A DNA stretch of 64,000 bases from Bidens hawaiensis (taxonomy: Eukaryota > Streptophyta > Magnoliopsida > Asterales > Asteraceae), in the NCBI GenBank assembly GCA_021521415.1, contig JAIQDT010000027.1:829001-893000 (forward strand), read 5' to 3'. The position numbers and the translations under genes were made by a program. Shown here one piece after another: positions 22,169 to 34,959 of the stretch (positions are counted from its first letter, which is position 1; every line of letters starts with the position of its first letter). The notes beneath the pieces were generated by a model that was not told where the DNA came from, made no database searches, and saw only the letters and a list, made by a program, of their open reading frames with translations.

Positions 22169-25100
22169 TGTAACACCCCGTAACCGCAGCAGAAACGTAC
22201 ACGGGATGCAACAGACACATCTGATATCAACAGCATTGCTTATAAAGAAAATACCACTACATTAATTTATATCATATTACATTGTTGCGAGTTTCGTTAC
22301 TGTCTAGGTGTTACACACATGTTTTACCGATAAGACATTAATATATTCATTACAAAATATAGATCAGCAAGCTTCCAACAAGTAGCACAGATCATTAAGC
22401 ACATATCAATCATTCCAACTTGGGCATACCTAGAAAACATGTAAAGAAAACGGGTCAACTACGAATAGTTGGTGAGTTTCACTAATTTAAATAAACACTG
22501 ACAGATCATTTTAATAATCATTTATTAGCAATGTAATTACGCTGGAAACTATGTTTCCCCAGTACATTTTCATTAATCTTCTGGGAACTATGTTACCCCA
22601 GAACAATAATAACCTCTGGGAACTATGTTACCCCAGAACAATAATAACCTCCGAGAACTATGTTACCCCAGAACAATAATAACCTCCGGGAACTATGTTA
22701 CCCCAGAACAATAATAACCTCTGGGAACTATGTTACCCCAGAACAATCTCACACGATAAACAATTTATATATTCTGTGCCTCAAACCATATATATATAAA
22801 TATACAAGTGTTTCCATACGATCGGTATGTACTTAAATACTTTAATAAAGACATGCTTTCCGCCCCCGGAAAATATTTAAAACGGTTCATAAAAAGGGGC
22901 TCGTGAAAACTCACCTTTCTGTGAGTCGGGACGTGATACAATGAACTGCTATAAGCCTGGATCTGTAATATGATATCTAGTCGTTACTATATAATTCCCA
23001 TAAATTAAATCCGTGTCAATCGGTACATCTGGGGACATTGTTAACCCAGTACTGTACTCGATCCGGGGACAATGTTAACCCCGTGACACTTCTAAGGACT
23101 CAGATTGTGACATTACTTAGAGTCTGACGGTCAAAATTATCATTTTTATGTTTTCCTTGATTTACGTGCCTAGCACGGTTATCCGTTTTTAGTTTCAAAA
23201 ATGAGTTTGTTCACACCCGACCCAAAAATGGTGTTTGACTATTATTTTAGTTAAAGTGATGAAAATAGAGCTCTGTTTGGACATCCCGTTTGGCCGCGGG
23301 GCCCGTTTCCGTCATTTAGGTGCCGGAAACAGTAAAATCGGGTAAAATTACCCAAATCATCCGAATTATTTTCGGATGATTTATTTTTACTTGATTAACT
23401 TAGTTTCATGAAAATAGTCCATTCTTAGGGTTTTTATGCACCAGTCAGCTCGCTTAGGCGAACTTTGCCGGTTTACTCGTTTTAAGCTTTAAAAGTTTGT
23501 TTTTAAGTTCCAAATAGCACAAATAAATATCCGTTTAGTCTTGGACCTTGAAATTTTGTACAAAACATATTTTGATAGTAAGAAATTTTATAAAATTTTT
23601 CAAGAATTAATTTTTGTATCTAAGATTTATTTAACCATTTTTAAACGTCATTTAAACATCAAATATGTCAAAAATACCAAACGACCTTCGAAAAATCCCA
23701 AATTTTTCTGGGATGACCCCTGTCACCCACTTAGTTCACTGTAATTTTTCCAGAACCAAAAACTCATTTCTCATGCCATTTTTACCAAAACCGAGCTAGA
23801 AATCCCTAGAACTCGTTTTACCGAAAAGCCTACTTAGACTTCTCCAATGAACCTGAAATTTTGTGTGTGACTTTTATATGTTATAAAAAGCTTATCTTAA
23901 ATTTTCCAGAATTTTTCATGATGTTTAGCTATTTTTCACCATTTTTTGCCAAAACCGAGCATTAAATTCACCAAATATTCATCCTTTATCCAAAAATTAC
24001 CAAAAATTCACCGATCTCATATTTCCATGTGTTGATCATCTCTGTGAAATTTCATGACCCAACTCTAAGCCTACCATAATCTGTCCAAAATAACTAAATC
24101 ACACGAAAACCGACTATCTTGTGTTTTCTAGCGTTAGATCGCAAAGATCTTGGTTTCTAGCCTTTGCTAGCCGCTAGATACAACACTTACAAGCACATCA
24201 ACACCACACCAAGCAAGTTATACCCACAATCAAGCCATTTCTTTCATGGTTTCGATTAAAACACCAAAACAAAGATTTTGACCGTAAAAATTCGTTTTTG
24301 ACTCTTTTAGCTACTTTCTTGGACCAAGATCCTTTGTATAACTTGTATACATCCATTGATCCTCCAAGAATCGGTTTCATCTCGGGTTTTCACCCATTTT
24401 TCATTTGAAACCTCATTTTCTCAAGATTATGGAATCAAAACTAAGAATCAACCATTAAAATCATGTTTATACCTTGAGTTCTGCCTAAAAAGCTTGGGTT
24501 TTGGATGGATGATGAAGAGGTTGAGAGGATTTTGGGAGAAATAATGTGGAAAAAAGAAAAGTGAAGTGTGTGTGTGACTAGCATGGACCGATCGGTCCAT
24601 GTTAAGTGAGTGGGAGGGCCCACATCTCCAACCATGGCCACATATTCGGATTGCGTAATCCGGATAATGTTGTGGATAATCTGGTTCAGTTCGTTTTTCG
24701 GTTAAACGTTTAATTCCGCTCAAAACGAGACCAAAACGGTCGTTTTTCGGCTTAAAATTAAAATTTATATAAAACTGATTTAAAAACTTTAAAAGCTTAA
24801 ACCATGACGTTTATTGACTTAACACATCGTATTGTCGGTAATTGTGCATCTTTTTCGGCTTGATCGATCGTCTCTTGCTGGGTTTGATGTTAAAGTTTTC
24901 GTTTATCGCACCGACGTACTAATAAATCGAAATCATTTTTCTGTGCTATAAATCACTTATCCCGAAGCTTTAATACTTCGTGAACATCACTAAACATTAT
25001 ATACTTCGTCTAAAATGTAATTCCCGATTCGTTCGGGTTTCAATAACCGTTCATCGATTAATCGTAATTCCGATACGACTAGTTGTACATTTGAGTATAA

Positions 25101-25220
25101 TTCGTACTGTGAATCTTATATACTCGTATAAACACATTATAATTCATATATTCAGTATTGAATAACACGTAAATAGTATATTCCGGCTAAGGTATACCTG
25201 AATTTGTCGGAATCGTTACA
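22169..25220 (-). repeat. 5' LTR of Tekay copy A
   Basis: Partner of 13003-16087. It carries the same array (fewer units), the same palindrome and the same terminal TGTAAC/GTTACA inverted hexamers. Confidence 0.95.
22542..22746. repeat. 35-bp hairpin array in the right LTR of copy A
   Basis: One diverged and five good units, against six good units in the partner LTR. The array has changed copy number since insertion. Confidence 0.9.
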
Positions 25221-25492
25221 TCTCCTATCCGCCAGATTTCCACTCGTGCACAAGAACGACTAACCTCAGATCTTTCCTCTCTCAAATCATCGTGTCTTTG
25301 ACGGTTCAGTAGGGCGGGTCTGATTGACAAGTTGTCATCCTCGTTAAACCGCCGCCTGTGATTACGGTTAACATCTCTTTGGTTGAACAGATAGCGGTTT
25401 CTGTCACGGTTAACATTCTGGTTTTGTGAAACTAGTTATTCTTGGTTATGTGGTTGGTAAACATTTGGGTCTATTCGGTTTCGGTTACTCAT
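25221..25492 (-). pseudogene. Gag N-terminus of the non-autonomous element
   Basis: ATG at 25492 opens MSNRNRIDPNVYQPHNQE. An in-frame TAA follows, then LVSQNQNVNRDRNRYLF, a basic Asn/Arg-rich segment that continues to VSRSCARVEIWRIG at the nested element's edge. The rest of gag resumes at 13002. Start choice: first ATG after the primer site, about 255 bp from it. Confidence 0.65.
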
Positions 25493-25746
25493 GGTTTCTT
25501 CTTTTGGTGTTATGATTTTGGGTATTTGGTTTAGTGTGGGTTTCTGAGCTGCTCGGTTTTGTCTTGCTGTTTTCTCGATTTCGGGATCAAACTAAAGCGG
25601 CTCTTTCTCACGGGAATATCTCGTCTGCATCAACTTGTAAGGTTATCTGCACAGATAAAAACACTAATACCCCGTGTAAAATCAACGAAGAAAAATTAAA
25701 AAACAAAAACTAAAAACTAAACTAAACTAGCATTTTGCGCGTTGAC

Positions 25747-25764
25747 TCCCCGGCAACGGCGCCA
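25747..25764 (-). other. Primer-binding site (tRNA-Asp) of the non-autonomous element
   Basis: On the - strand TGGCGCCGTTGCCGGGGA lies 3 bases after the 5' LTR. It is complementary to the 3' end of plant tRNA-Asp, the primer used by Athila/Tat-type elements. This fixes the orientation. Confidence 0.88.
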
Positions 25765-25767
25765 TTT

Positions 25768-26918
25768 TGATCGATGTCGAAAGGTCAATCAAAAACATTT
25801 ATAAAACCTTTACTAGCTAGGGAAAGTAAGGTGTCGAATCCACATGGAATCTATGGGAAGTGCTAATCAATTTCAATACTTAATAACTAATTAACTAAGC
25901 GGACAAACGATGTCAAGCGGTTTAAAAGTAGTTTGTAAAACAATAATATGAAAATAACCAAACTCCAGGGTTCGGGTTTTGCAACAAGTTAAGGAATTGA
26001 TAAACTTCTTTGGACGGTTTCTTAAAAAATATGTAAATCAAAAGATTTAACGATTGACTGTGTTGATCGTCATAACTGAATCCGAACAATTGACACGGCT
26101 TAATGAAAATCTAATTGATAGTTGGTTTTACTTGTTGAAACACAAAATCAATAATATGGTTAACGATAAACGGGTCAATGACGAAAGAACTTAATCCTAA
26201 TTGTTGATGACCACAAATCAATTAACTGACAAAAGATTAAGTAATCAATTAATAAAAACCGTTTAAGCACAAAACAAACACAAAGAATTGATTAATCGAA
26301 TGATTAATAAATTACAAATCCAAAGTTAAAGTTTAGAATATCAAAACCTAATCATGCAACTCAACCCTACACCCGGAGATGGTTATGAAGCCTTTAGCCT
26401 TGCATCTTGATCTCCATGCTCTTGATTAAGATGTTGGAAAAGGTGTTCATAGATCAATCTTGTGATTTGGATGAGTGTTAGTGGTGTAAGATGGCCTCCA
26501 AGAAGTCCCAAAACTGATTATGAATGAATCCGATCGACCTTATGGTTTTCGGGCTTTAAATATAAAAGAAAATCACCAAAATCCCTTTTTTCGTCAGACT
26601 AGACCATAAGCTACGGTCTGTGATGTCTTCTTTATGGTCACTGCTAGGCCAAAACTGTTTTCTTCATAAAATCTTCGTTTCAACTCCGTTTTCCTCCCGT
26701 TTGCGACCACGTCTTCGTATTTCAATTCTCTATCCTATCATAGATCTTTACTTTCATTTACACTCCATCATGAACGCCCCAAATTCGCTCCTTTAAGCTT
26801 CGTTAAGCTCCGCACACCTGTTTGCATAAAACCTATCAAATTATTTGTGTTCGATACATATAAACAAGTAAAACACACAATATAAAACACTTAAGCACGT
26901 TCTTTCATCCCTACATCA
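25768..26918 (-). repeat. 5' LTR of the gag-protease-only element
   Basis: Partner of 7554-8746 and slightly shorter (1,151 against 1,193 bp). Its outer edge CATCCCTACATCA borders the duplication CCCAG. Confidence 0.9.
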
Positions 26919-26923
26919 CCCAG

Positions 26924-27369
26924 AATTAATTCTTGGTCCATACAAAATTATGTCCAGTCTTTGATGAGAGGCTGCGAGTAGTAGTTCACAACTTGAATAA
27001 CAATTGGAAATAATAATAATAATGATACCAATAATAATTGAAAGTTAATTAAAAGTGACGCTGTTTTTTCATTCTCGAATCATACGACACTTTTAAAAAT
27101 GGTGAAACTAATATTAATATGATAAAGGCCATTAGTAAATACACTTTCAATAATGAATTTTACTAAATTTCAAATAGCAAGTGTAAACTAATTAATAGTT
27201 GTTGAACTATTTTACTTGTTCGTCTCAAGTTTAAGTCAAATACTTCATATTAGCGTATTGTCTCTCGAAAGCTTTAAAATCCAATTACTAGCCAATTGAG
27301 GGTATATTTTATTAAAAACAACCCCAAAGCAACTTAAAAGTGTAGGAAATAGTTATAGTATTTATATAT
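26924..27369. other. Spacer, AT-rich, no gene seen
   Basis: Contains short AAT repeats near 27010 and no recognisable coding sequence. Confidence 0.5.
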
Positions 27370-27857
27370 AATTTAGCTCATATCAACCGCCCACCGCCAC
27401 AACAACCACAACCCCCACCCTCCGCCACCACCAATGTCTCATCCCACCACCTTCCGGAAATGTCTGCTCGCCGGAAAAACGAGTTGCGGGTAATTTCCGG
27501 CGAGCATCATCTTCATCATATCTCCATTATTGCACAATCTCCAAGATCTTCATCGTTTTTCTACACGTCTGCACCATCTCCATTGTTAGAAAGATGAGGT
27601 AACCGGAAAAATCAAATTCGCCGGAATTGAAGGTTGTTGAGGTTTTATGTTGAAGAAAGGAGATGTTGTGGGACCCATGGTCTACTTTTTAATAATAAAA
27701 AATTCTATGTCGTCATGAAAACTAATGGAGTTAGGGTTTATTAAGTTCAGGAGTGCCAGAAACAAATAGGATGAAAATTGGGAGTGGTGGAAGACAAATC
27801 GTTAGTTGAGAGTGTTATCGAATGAAAGTTGAGAGTATTAAAAACCAATATCCAAAA
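27370..27857. mobile_element. Truncated relative of the inverted-repeat element at 55479
   Basis: The core (CCACCGCC..., CACCTTCCGG, TTGCGGGTAATTTCCGGCGA, CATCATCTTCATCATATCTCC) and the right arm (GTTGAGAGTGTTATCGAATG, AAAAACCAATATCC) match the element at 55479-56348. A left terminal repeat is not recognisable, so this copy is truncated or decayed. Confidence 0.6.
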
Positions 27858-28029
27858 AAAACATATAAGTTTAATTTAAAAACACCTACCTTTTGGAATG
27901 CATGTTACCGTTTTTTAATAAGAAAGCAAATGGATGGTCCCGATAAAAAGGGGGGGTACAATAGTTGTGATATTTTTGACATGTTGTTTTTCTTCTTCAC
28001 ACACAAATTCCCATAAGATTAATGGGGTG

Positions 28030-28220
28030 ATGGCGATTATGGTTTTCATTGGTGGTGCGCCACTGCTACAACAAAAGCTATCTATTTGGACTTACCCAAA
28101 TCAGGAAGTAAGTGTGTCCTTGAAGAGATTCATAGCAACGTTCTTGTTCTTTTCGATTATGTGCTTGTCAATTCTCAAGAGGACGTCCATCTTAAACCCA
28201 GTATCACAATTTCCGTTAAG
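28030..28220 (+). CDS. p24 (emp24/GOLD) family gene, exon 1
   Basis: p24 proteins are type I membrane proteins of COPI/COPII vesicles that cycle between ER and Golgi as cargo receptors. From 28077 the frame reads AIYLDLPKSGSKCVLEEI and LVLFDYVLVNSQED and ends PSITISVK at a GT donor (28221). This is the start of the GOLD domain, with its first cysteine. The ATG at 28030 (MAIMVFIGG) is one base out of frame with this, so the signal-peptide region carries a 1-base frameshift or the true first codons differ. The next exon follows in phase 0. Confidence 0.75.
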
Positions 28221-28409
28221 GTAATCTTGGTTGTTTCAAATGAAGTTTAGAATTGCTTTTCTAGGAATCATTTGTTAGTTTGTGACGATTTTTTAAGCTA
28301 GTTGTGTTACGACGGCACAACTTATATTTATCTTTTAGAAATATATTTCATGTTCTTTTGATCATGATTGCACCACTAGACTGTTGTGATAAATGTTTAA
28401 TTTCTAAAG

Positions 28410-28621
28410 GTTACATCACCGTGGGGAGACACTCTACACTACAAAGAGAACATGACTTATGGTGAATTTGCATTTACAACTATCCAATCGGGCAACTACT
28501 TGGCATGTTTTTGGGTACAAGGGAATGATTATGTTGATAATCCTCTAACTGTTAGCTCGAGTGGCGAATTGGCATTGCTGCAAAGGATTGGGAGTCGGTT
28601 GCGAGAAAAGAAAATATCCAG
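28410..28621 (+). CDS. p24 family gene, exon 2 (frameshift near 28560)
   Basis: After an AG acceptor the exon reads VTSPWGDTLHYKENMTYG, EFAFTTIQSGNYLACFW and VQGNDYVDNPLTV, the second half of the GOLD domain with its second cysteine. One base appears lost near 28558-28562. After it the frame continues as LEWRIGIAAKDWESVARKEN and IQ to a GT donor at 28622. GIAAKDWESVA is a signature of plant p24 proteins. The next exon is 28 kb away. Confidence 0.8.
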
Positions 28622-29629
28622 GTTACTATCTTTCTCTTATGCAATTTAAATTAGTTAGAGCGTCTCCAAATTAAGCTAAACGTCATAAATCTCCACCTTA
28701 GCATACCACATCATATTTCAAACCTTACTTAAAAATCTTTTTTTTTCTTACAACACCTAACCTCAACATCACCATTCACATCATCACCTACTATTACATT
28801 TATTTAATACAAATCAAGATATTTCTAATAACTTTTTTAAATATTTTGTTTATTTAAATAACATATTATGAATTAAAACTACTTTATATTATTATATAAT
28901 ATAAGTAAAGACATTGGTGCCGCTAAGTGCCGATTGGGCCACTTTGCTGCACCTTATTTGTCTTCGTATTTTATTTTTTTTAGTTTTATTTTTTGGTTTA
29001 TTTATTACTAGTACATTTAATAACGAACATAATAAAAGTCGTTCGAATGTTAATTTTGTATTTTTTTTTGTTGTTTTAATTTTGGTACGGTAACGAACGT
29101 GACATAAATCCGAGTATAATTCGCATAGACTCATAGCTTCGACATCTGGGATCAACAACGCCCAGTTTTTATCAATGCCCCGAGTTTATCGACCGACGCC
29201 ACCAAATTGATCCACCTCCATTTTTATATGTTTTCCTTTTTTTAGTTCTGGTGCCGTAACGAAAGTAACGGAAACTGACTGAATTCATGTCGAGTTACCG
29301 CCACAATGCCCATGACCGTCAACGCCTAGGTTTTGTCACATTCCGGGTTTACTGACCAAATAAACATCGAATATTTTGTTTTTTATATGTTAACTAGACC
29401 AATTTAATTTATGGGTTTTAACGCTCAAGTTTTATCAACGGTGTTTATAGTGCAACGAGCCTAACCGATAATGTCCAAATTTGCGTCGACTCTCTGTTGT
29501 AACGCTTGGGTTTTACCAACACCCGAGTTTCAACGTTGGGGTTTTACTAGTTGCCGCGACGCACGCCTCGTAAATCACTAGTTAAATATATTTAGAATGA
29601 GCACAACATTAACAAAACGCATTAAACTA

Positions 29630-29632
<3 letters not shown>

Positions 29633-29675
<43 letters not shown>
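29633..29675. repeat. (TA)n microsatellite in the p24 intron
   Basis: About 20 uninterrupted TA dinucleotides. Confidence 0.9.
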
Positions 29676-29677
<2 letters not shown>

Positions 29678-31246
29678 TAATAAAGTAAAATAATTATGAC
29701 ACGTGACAGTTTATAGTTAAATCTTATAATTTTTTTCCATACAAAACTAAGACTATCAATTATGGGTGTCATTTTGCTTCCTACTTTACAGCGCCACATC
29801 ACACCCCATGTCACCCCACTATACAATGAAAATGGTCACCAATTTACCATTCACTCCCTTGCCAAATAAAATAATAATATTTAAATAACTAACATTAATT
29901 TAATATAATTAACATTTAATATACTAAACTAATTTCACATAAAAATACTAATTGATAAAAAAAACAATGATTTATAGCTAGTATATATAAATTGAAGTTC
30001 GTTTTTTTTACGGTTTTAGTCTAAAACCAACTCAAATTGAATCGCGCACTCAAAATATATGTTATTATAACTAATAAAAATATAGTGTTAGAACAATTAG
30101 AAAAAAAAAAACCAAATAATTATTTTTCCTTTTTAAAGTATCTTATCGAAGGATAAAAGCAACCCAAATCCTCTACCAACCATATTACTGCTGATTAAAT
30201 ATAAGAGCTAATCAATTAATAAATAAAACTAAGTGAAAATATAAAATAGGCCACTATTCATCTCTTCATAGCCCATATGAGACCTTATTATATTCATCTC
30301 TTCACATCTCATATTTACAGGTACCAAGTACCAACCCTAAATATCCAGCCGAAACAAAAAAAAAGATCTGGTTGCAATCTCATATATAACCTAACACATT
30401 TTTCAACCACCACATGCATCTTCTTCTCTCTCTATGATTTGAGCGGTGTTTCAGTCGGTGAAATTTCACCACTTTCTTCACCGCTAGGCGGCACCAACAA
30501 AGGCGGGGTTGTATTTGCCGGCGGCACCGCCCGCCACCTAAGCTTTACAACGGCAAAATGGTTTCCATATCACATAGCCTAAGATGTTAATTGATAATAA
30601 TATATGTTCATATCCACTTTACTTTTATATTTTATTTATACACTTTTATAAAAATAAATATTAGCATATTATTTTAGTATATATTCCAAAAAAATGCTTG
30701 GTGAATTCTAAAAATTAACAACAAAAAATGTTTGTTAATACTTGAAAAGAATATTATTTTTAAATATTATCATTAACATATTTTACTATGTACATTGTTG
30801 AAGATTATAAAGAAAAACAAAACTCGAATATACTGTCATTTAACAAAGTAATTTTTTTAATTATTAAATCACAAATTTATGTTTAAAAGTTTATCCATTT
30901 TTTAAAAATCAACCCATTTATCTATCATTATTTTAACTTGTCATATAAATTTATATATTATAAATATATGCTACAAATCTATCAATTTATTTTTCGGTTA
31001 ATTTAGTAAATATATACCAATCACTTTCATATATAACAAAGTTTATCATATTTAATTTCTTGGTTTTTTATTTATCAAGGATTGTTACGGGTTTTGGGGA
31101 ACTTAAATTTGGTTTTTAAAGGCAAAAATTAATAAATAAATTGTTTGTTACAAGTTAACTACATTTGGGTCAAAATTTGTTATGGGTCAAAAATGAGAAA
31201 TATAAGTATATTTAAAAGTTTGAGAATACAAATAGATTTGTCGTCA

Positions 31247-31251
31247 AATTT
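31247..31251. other. Left target-site duplication of the three-LTR complex
   Basis: AATTT here and AATTT at 50886-50890 match perfectly and flank the entire complex. Confidence 0.9.
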
Positions 31252-32050
31252 TGTAACGATTCCGGCAAATCCAGGTATACCCTAGCCGGCATATACTATT
31301 TACGTGTCATTTAATATTGATTATATGAGTTATAGTACGTATATACGAGTATATATGATTCATAGTACGAATCATACTCGATTATATAGTGAATCGTATT
31401 GGAATTACAATTAACCAATGAACGATTATTGAAACCCGAACGAATCGGGAATTACATTATAGACGAAGTATATAATGTTTAGTGATATTTACGAAGTATT
31501 AATGCTTCGGGATAAGTGAATTATAGCACAGAGAAAGGATTTCGATTTACTAGTACGTCGGTACGATAAACGAAACCTTTAACATCAAACCAAGCAAGAG
31601 ACGATCGATCAAGCCGAAAAAGATGCGTAATTATTAATAATATGATGTTTTAATGTCATGGTTTAAGTTTTTAAAGTTTTTAAGTCGGTTTTATGTAAAT
31701 TTTATTTTAACCCGAAAAACAACCATTTTAGGCTCGTTTTAAGCCGAATTACGAGTTTAAACGAGAAACGAACTGAGCCAGATTATCCAAAACATTATCC
31801 GGATTACGGAAATCCGAATATGTGGCTAATATTGAAGTTGTGGGGCCCACCCCCACCCATTACTTGGACCGATCGGCCCCTTTACACCCATTATCAATTC
31901 ATTTTCTTTTTTTTTACACATCAAACTCTCTCAAATCTCCAAGCCTTCAAACATTCAACCCAAAAACCCTTGATCCAAACCAAGAACACAAGGTATAACA
32001 CATGTTTTAATGCTTAAATCTTGTTTCCAACTTCATGATCTTGAGAAAAG

Positions 32051-32348
32051 GAGGTTTCAAATGTAAAAATGGGTGAAAACCCGAGTTGAAACCGATTCTC
32101 GCATGATCAAGTGATGTATACAAGTTATACAAAGGATCTTGATCCAAGTGATGAGTTAAAAGAGTTTAGAACGAAATTTTACGGTTGAAATCTTGTAAAA
32201 TGAGTTTTCCATGTGAAAGACGGGTGAAAGCCCGAGATGAAACCGACTCTTGCATGATCAAGAGATGTATACATGTTATACAAGGGATCTTGGTCCAAGA
32301 AATGAGTAAAAAGAGTCGAGAACGGATTTTTACGGTTAAAACCTTTGT
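32051..32348. repeat. Tandem duplication of about 145 bp in LTR1
   Basis: Two successive blocks share GGGTGAAA(A/G)CCCGAG, the GATGTATACA(A/T)GTTATACAA stretch, GGATCTTG(A/G)TCCAAG and TTTTACGGTT. LTR2 (about 41510-41810) and LTR3 (about 48418-48715) have the same pair. Copy A's LTRs have one block only. Confidence 0.8.
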
Positions 32349-33867
32349 TTTTATATCAAAACCGACACTATGAAAGAAATGGTTTGATTGTTGGTGTAAC
32401 TTGCTTGGTATAGTGTTATTGTGCTTGTAAGTGTTGTATCTAGTGGCTAGCAAATGCTAGAAACCAAGATCTTTGCGATCTAACGCTAGAAACACATGAT
32501 AGTTCGGTTTTCGTGTGATTTAGTGATTTTGGACAGATTGTAGTGTGCTTAGAGTTGGGTCATGAAATTTCACAGAGATGATCTATACATGAAAATATGA
32601 GATCTGTGAATTTTTGGTAATTTTTGGATAAAAGATGAATATTTGGTGAATTTAATGCTCGGTTTTGGCCAAAAATGGTGAAAAATATCTAAACTTGATG
32701 AAAAATTCTGAAAACTTTAGGATAAGCTTTTTATAACATATAAACGTCACACACAAAATTTGAGCTCAGTTGGAGAAGTCTAAAGGGGCTTTTCGGTAAA
32801 ACGAGTTCTAGGGCTTTCTAGCTCGGTTTTTGTGAAAATGGCTTGAAAAATGAGTTTTGGGTTCTGGAAAAATTCCAGGGAGTTATGAGGATGGCAGGGA
32901 TCATCCCAGAAAAATTTGGGATTTTTCTAAAGTCTTTTGGTATTTTTGACATATTTAGTGTTTTAATAAGGTTTAAAAATAGATAAATAAATGTAAATAT
33001 AAGAAAATAAATCTGGAAAATTTTTATAAAATTTCTTACTGTCAAAATAAGTTTTGTGCAAAATTTCAAGACCCGAGACTAAACGGGTAATTATTTGTGC
33101 TAAAAAGAACATAAAAACAAATTTTTAAAGCTTAAAACGTGTAAACCGGCAAAACTCGCATAAGCGAGCTGACTGGTATATGAAAACCCTAAAAATGGAC
33201 CATTTCCATAAAACTAAGTAAAATAAGTAAAAATAAATCATCCGAAAATAATTCGGATGATTTGGGTAATTTTACCCGATTTTACTGTTTTCGGCACCTA
33301 AATGACGGAAACGGGCCCCGCGGCCAAACGGGGTGTCAAACCGAGCTCTAATTTCATCACTTTAACTAAAATAACAGTCAAACACCATTTTTGGGTTAAG
33401 TGTGAATAAACTCATTTTTGAAACTAAAAACGGACGACCGTGCTAGGCACGCAAATCATGGAAAACATAAAAATGATGATTTTGACCGTCCGACTCTAAG
33501 TAATGGCACAATCTGAGTCCTTAGGAGTGTCACGGGGTTAACATTGTCCCCGGATCGAGTACAGTACTGGGTTAACAATGTCCCCAGATGTACCGATTAA
33601 TACAGATTTAGTTTATGGGAATTATATAGTAACGACTAGATATTATATTACAGATCCCGGCACGTAGCTGTTCATTGTAGTACCCACCGACTCACAAAAA
33701 GGTGAGTTTTCACGAGCCCCTTTTAATGAACTGTTTTAAATATTTTCCCGGGGCGGAAAGCATGATTGTGTTAAATTATCTAAGTACATACCGATCGTAT
33801 GGAAACACTTGTATATTTTTATATATATATATGGTAAAATGCATAGAATAGATAATTTGTTTATCGG

Positions 33868-34215
33868 GTGGAATTGTTCTGGGGTAACTTAGTTCCCAGA
33901 GGGTTATTGGATATATTTCTTGGTTAACAGTGTTCCCAGAGGGTATTGGATATGTTTCTGGGTTAACAGTGTCCCCAGAGGTTACTGGATATGGTTCTGG
34001 GTTAACAGTGTCCCCAGAGGTTATTGGATATGGTTCTGGGTTAACAGTGTCCCCAGAGGGTATTTGATATGCGCTGGGTTAACAGTGTCCCCAGGGGTTA
34101 TTTGATATGTACTGGGTTAACAGTGTCCCCAGGGGTTATTGGATATGTTCTGGGTTAGCAGTGTCCCCAGGGGTCATTTAATGTGTTTTTGGGTTAATAG
34201 AGTTTTCATTAACGG
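33868..34215. repeat. Hairpin array in LTR1
   Basis: About nine units of roughly 34-37 bp, of the type CTGGGTTAACAGTGTCCCCAG plus a GGTTATTGGATATG linker. CTGGG pairs with CCCAG in each. LTR2 carries the same array. Confidence 0.88.
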
Positions 34216-34598
34216 GCTTAGCATAATTTCATCATTAACATATGATTTTTATACTGATCTATGGTTTATTTAAATTAGTGAAACTCACCAACTATTCGTA
34301 GTTGACCCGTTTTCTTTACATGCTTTCTAGGTATGCCCAAGTTGGAATGATTGATATGTGCTTAACTATCTGTGCTACCTGTTGGAAGCTTGCTGCTCTG
34401 TGTTTTGTAATGAATATATATTAATGTCTTATCGGTAAAACATGTGTGTAACACCTAGACAGTAACGAAACTCGCAACAATGTAATATGTTATAAATTAA
34501 TGTAGTGGTATTTTCTTTATAAGCAATGCTGTTGATATCAGATGTGTCTGTTGCATCCCGTGTACGTTTCCGCTGCGGTTACGGGGTGTTACAGAACT

Positions 34599-34612
34599 TG
34601 GAATCAGAGCCA
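34599..34612 (+). other. Primer-binding site of internal region 1
   Basis: TGGAATCAGAGCCA lies 5 bases after LTR1. It differs from the iMet complement TGGTATCAGAGCCA at one position. Confidence 0.85.
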
Positions 34613-34959
34613 TTGGTTATAAAGATTTAGGGCGTCTTTAAAAGATACCTAAAATATAACCAGTAGCTCAAGTATTATAGGATCTGAATATCAACTAATA
34701 ATATATTGTGACGAGATCGGGATGAACTTGGATGGACAAGTGGGTTATTATGGTCCGGAACATAATAACAGACTTGTCTGCACGAGGGAATTCAAGGGAA
34801 GTCACGGGGGACTTAAATAGGTAAAATTGGCAACATATGTGTAAATGTATAATAATATTATTATGTGGCAAAATTTTATAAGTAAGTGCATGATTAATTT
34901 AATTATGAATTACACTATGAAAAGGGACTATATGTTTGTTAACTTGTGTGCAGGTAAAA

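Larger units (their letters stand above)
13003..25220 (-). mobile_element. Tekay-type Ty3/gypsy chromovirus (copy A)
   Basis: A full-length 12.2-kb - strand element: two 3.05-3.09-kb LTRs, tRNA-iMet primer site, an extra ORF, a single-frame gag-pol, a 3' stem-loop and a polypurine tract. Integrase lies after RT, and the C-terminus ends in a chromodomain-like segment, which places it among the chromoviruses. The 3-kb LTRs and the iMet primer fit the Tekay/Del lineage. The two LTRs differ at about eight positions over their last 800 bp by eye, so the insertion looks recent. Gag-pol carries two stop codons. Confidence 0.92.
7554..26918 (-). mobile_element. Gag-protease-only LTR retrotransposon, split by a nested element
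   Basis: On the - strand the order is 5' LTR (25768-26918), tRNA-Asp primer site, gag, zinc knuckle, protease, a long non-coding tail, polypurine tract, 3' LTR (7554-8746). Both LTRs have the form TGATGTAGGG...ACATCGATCA. Flanks CCCAC (7549-7553) and CCCAG (26919-26923) are a 5-bp duplication with one mismatch. Without the nested 12.2-kb Tekay element the unit is about 7.1 kb. No reverse transcriptase, RNase H or integrase is present, so it would depend on another element. This organisation matches the group described as TR-GAG or large non-autonomous elements. Confidence 0.85.
31252..34593 (+). repeat. LTR1, chimeric
   Basis: From the left end to about 33210 it follows LTR3 variant by variant. 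From about 33230, clearly by 33335 (GTGTCAAACC against GTGTCCAAACC), it follows LTR2. The ends are TGTAACG and GTTACA. Confidence 0.9.

Noticed and set aside
27934..28224. 96-codon frame starting MVPIKRGG
   Set aside because: The p24 coding frame of this exon is a different one (AIYLDLPKSG…); the longer frame is a shadow.
28671..29840. Possible MITE starting GAGCGTCTCCAA
   Set aside because: It resembles starts of some Tourist-like MITEs, but no matching inverted end or duplication was found.
30277..30582. 101-codon frame in the p24 intron
   Set aside because: No recognisable motif, no splice context; the GC-rich end may be an old MITE. Not supported as a gene.
33920..34105. Open frame encoding a repeated NSVPRGYWI-type peptide
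   Set aside because: It is the LTR hairpin array read in one frame; the repetition comes from the DNA repeat, not a protein.
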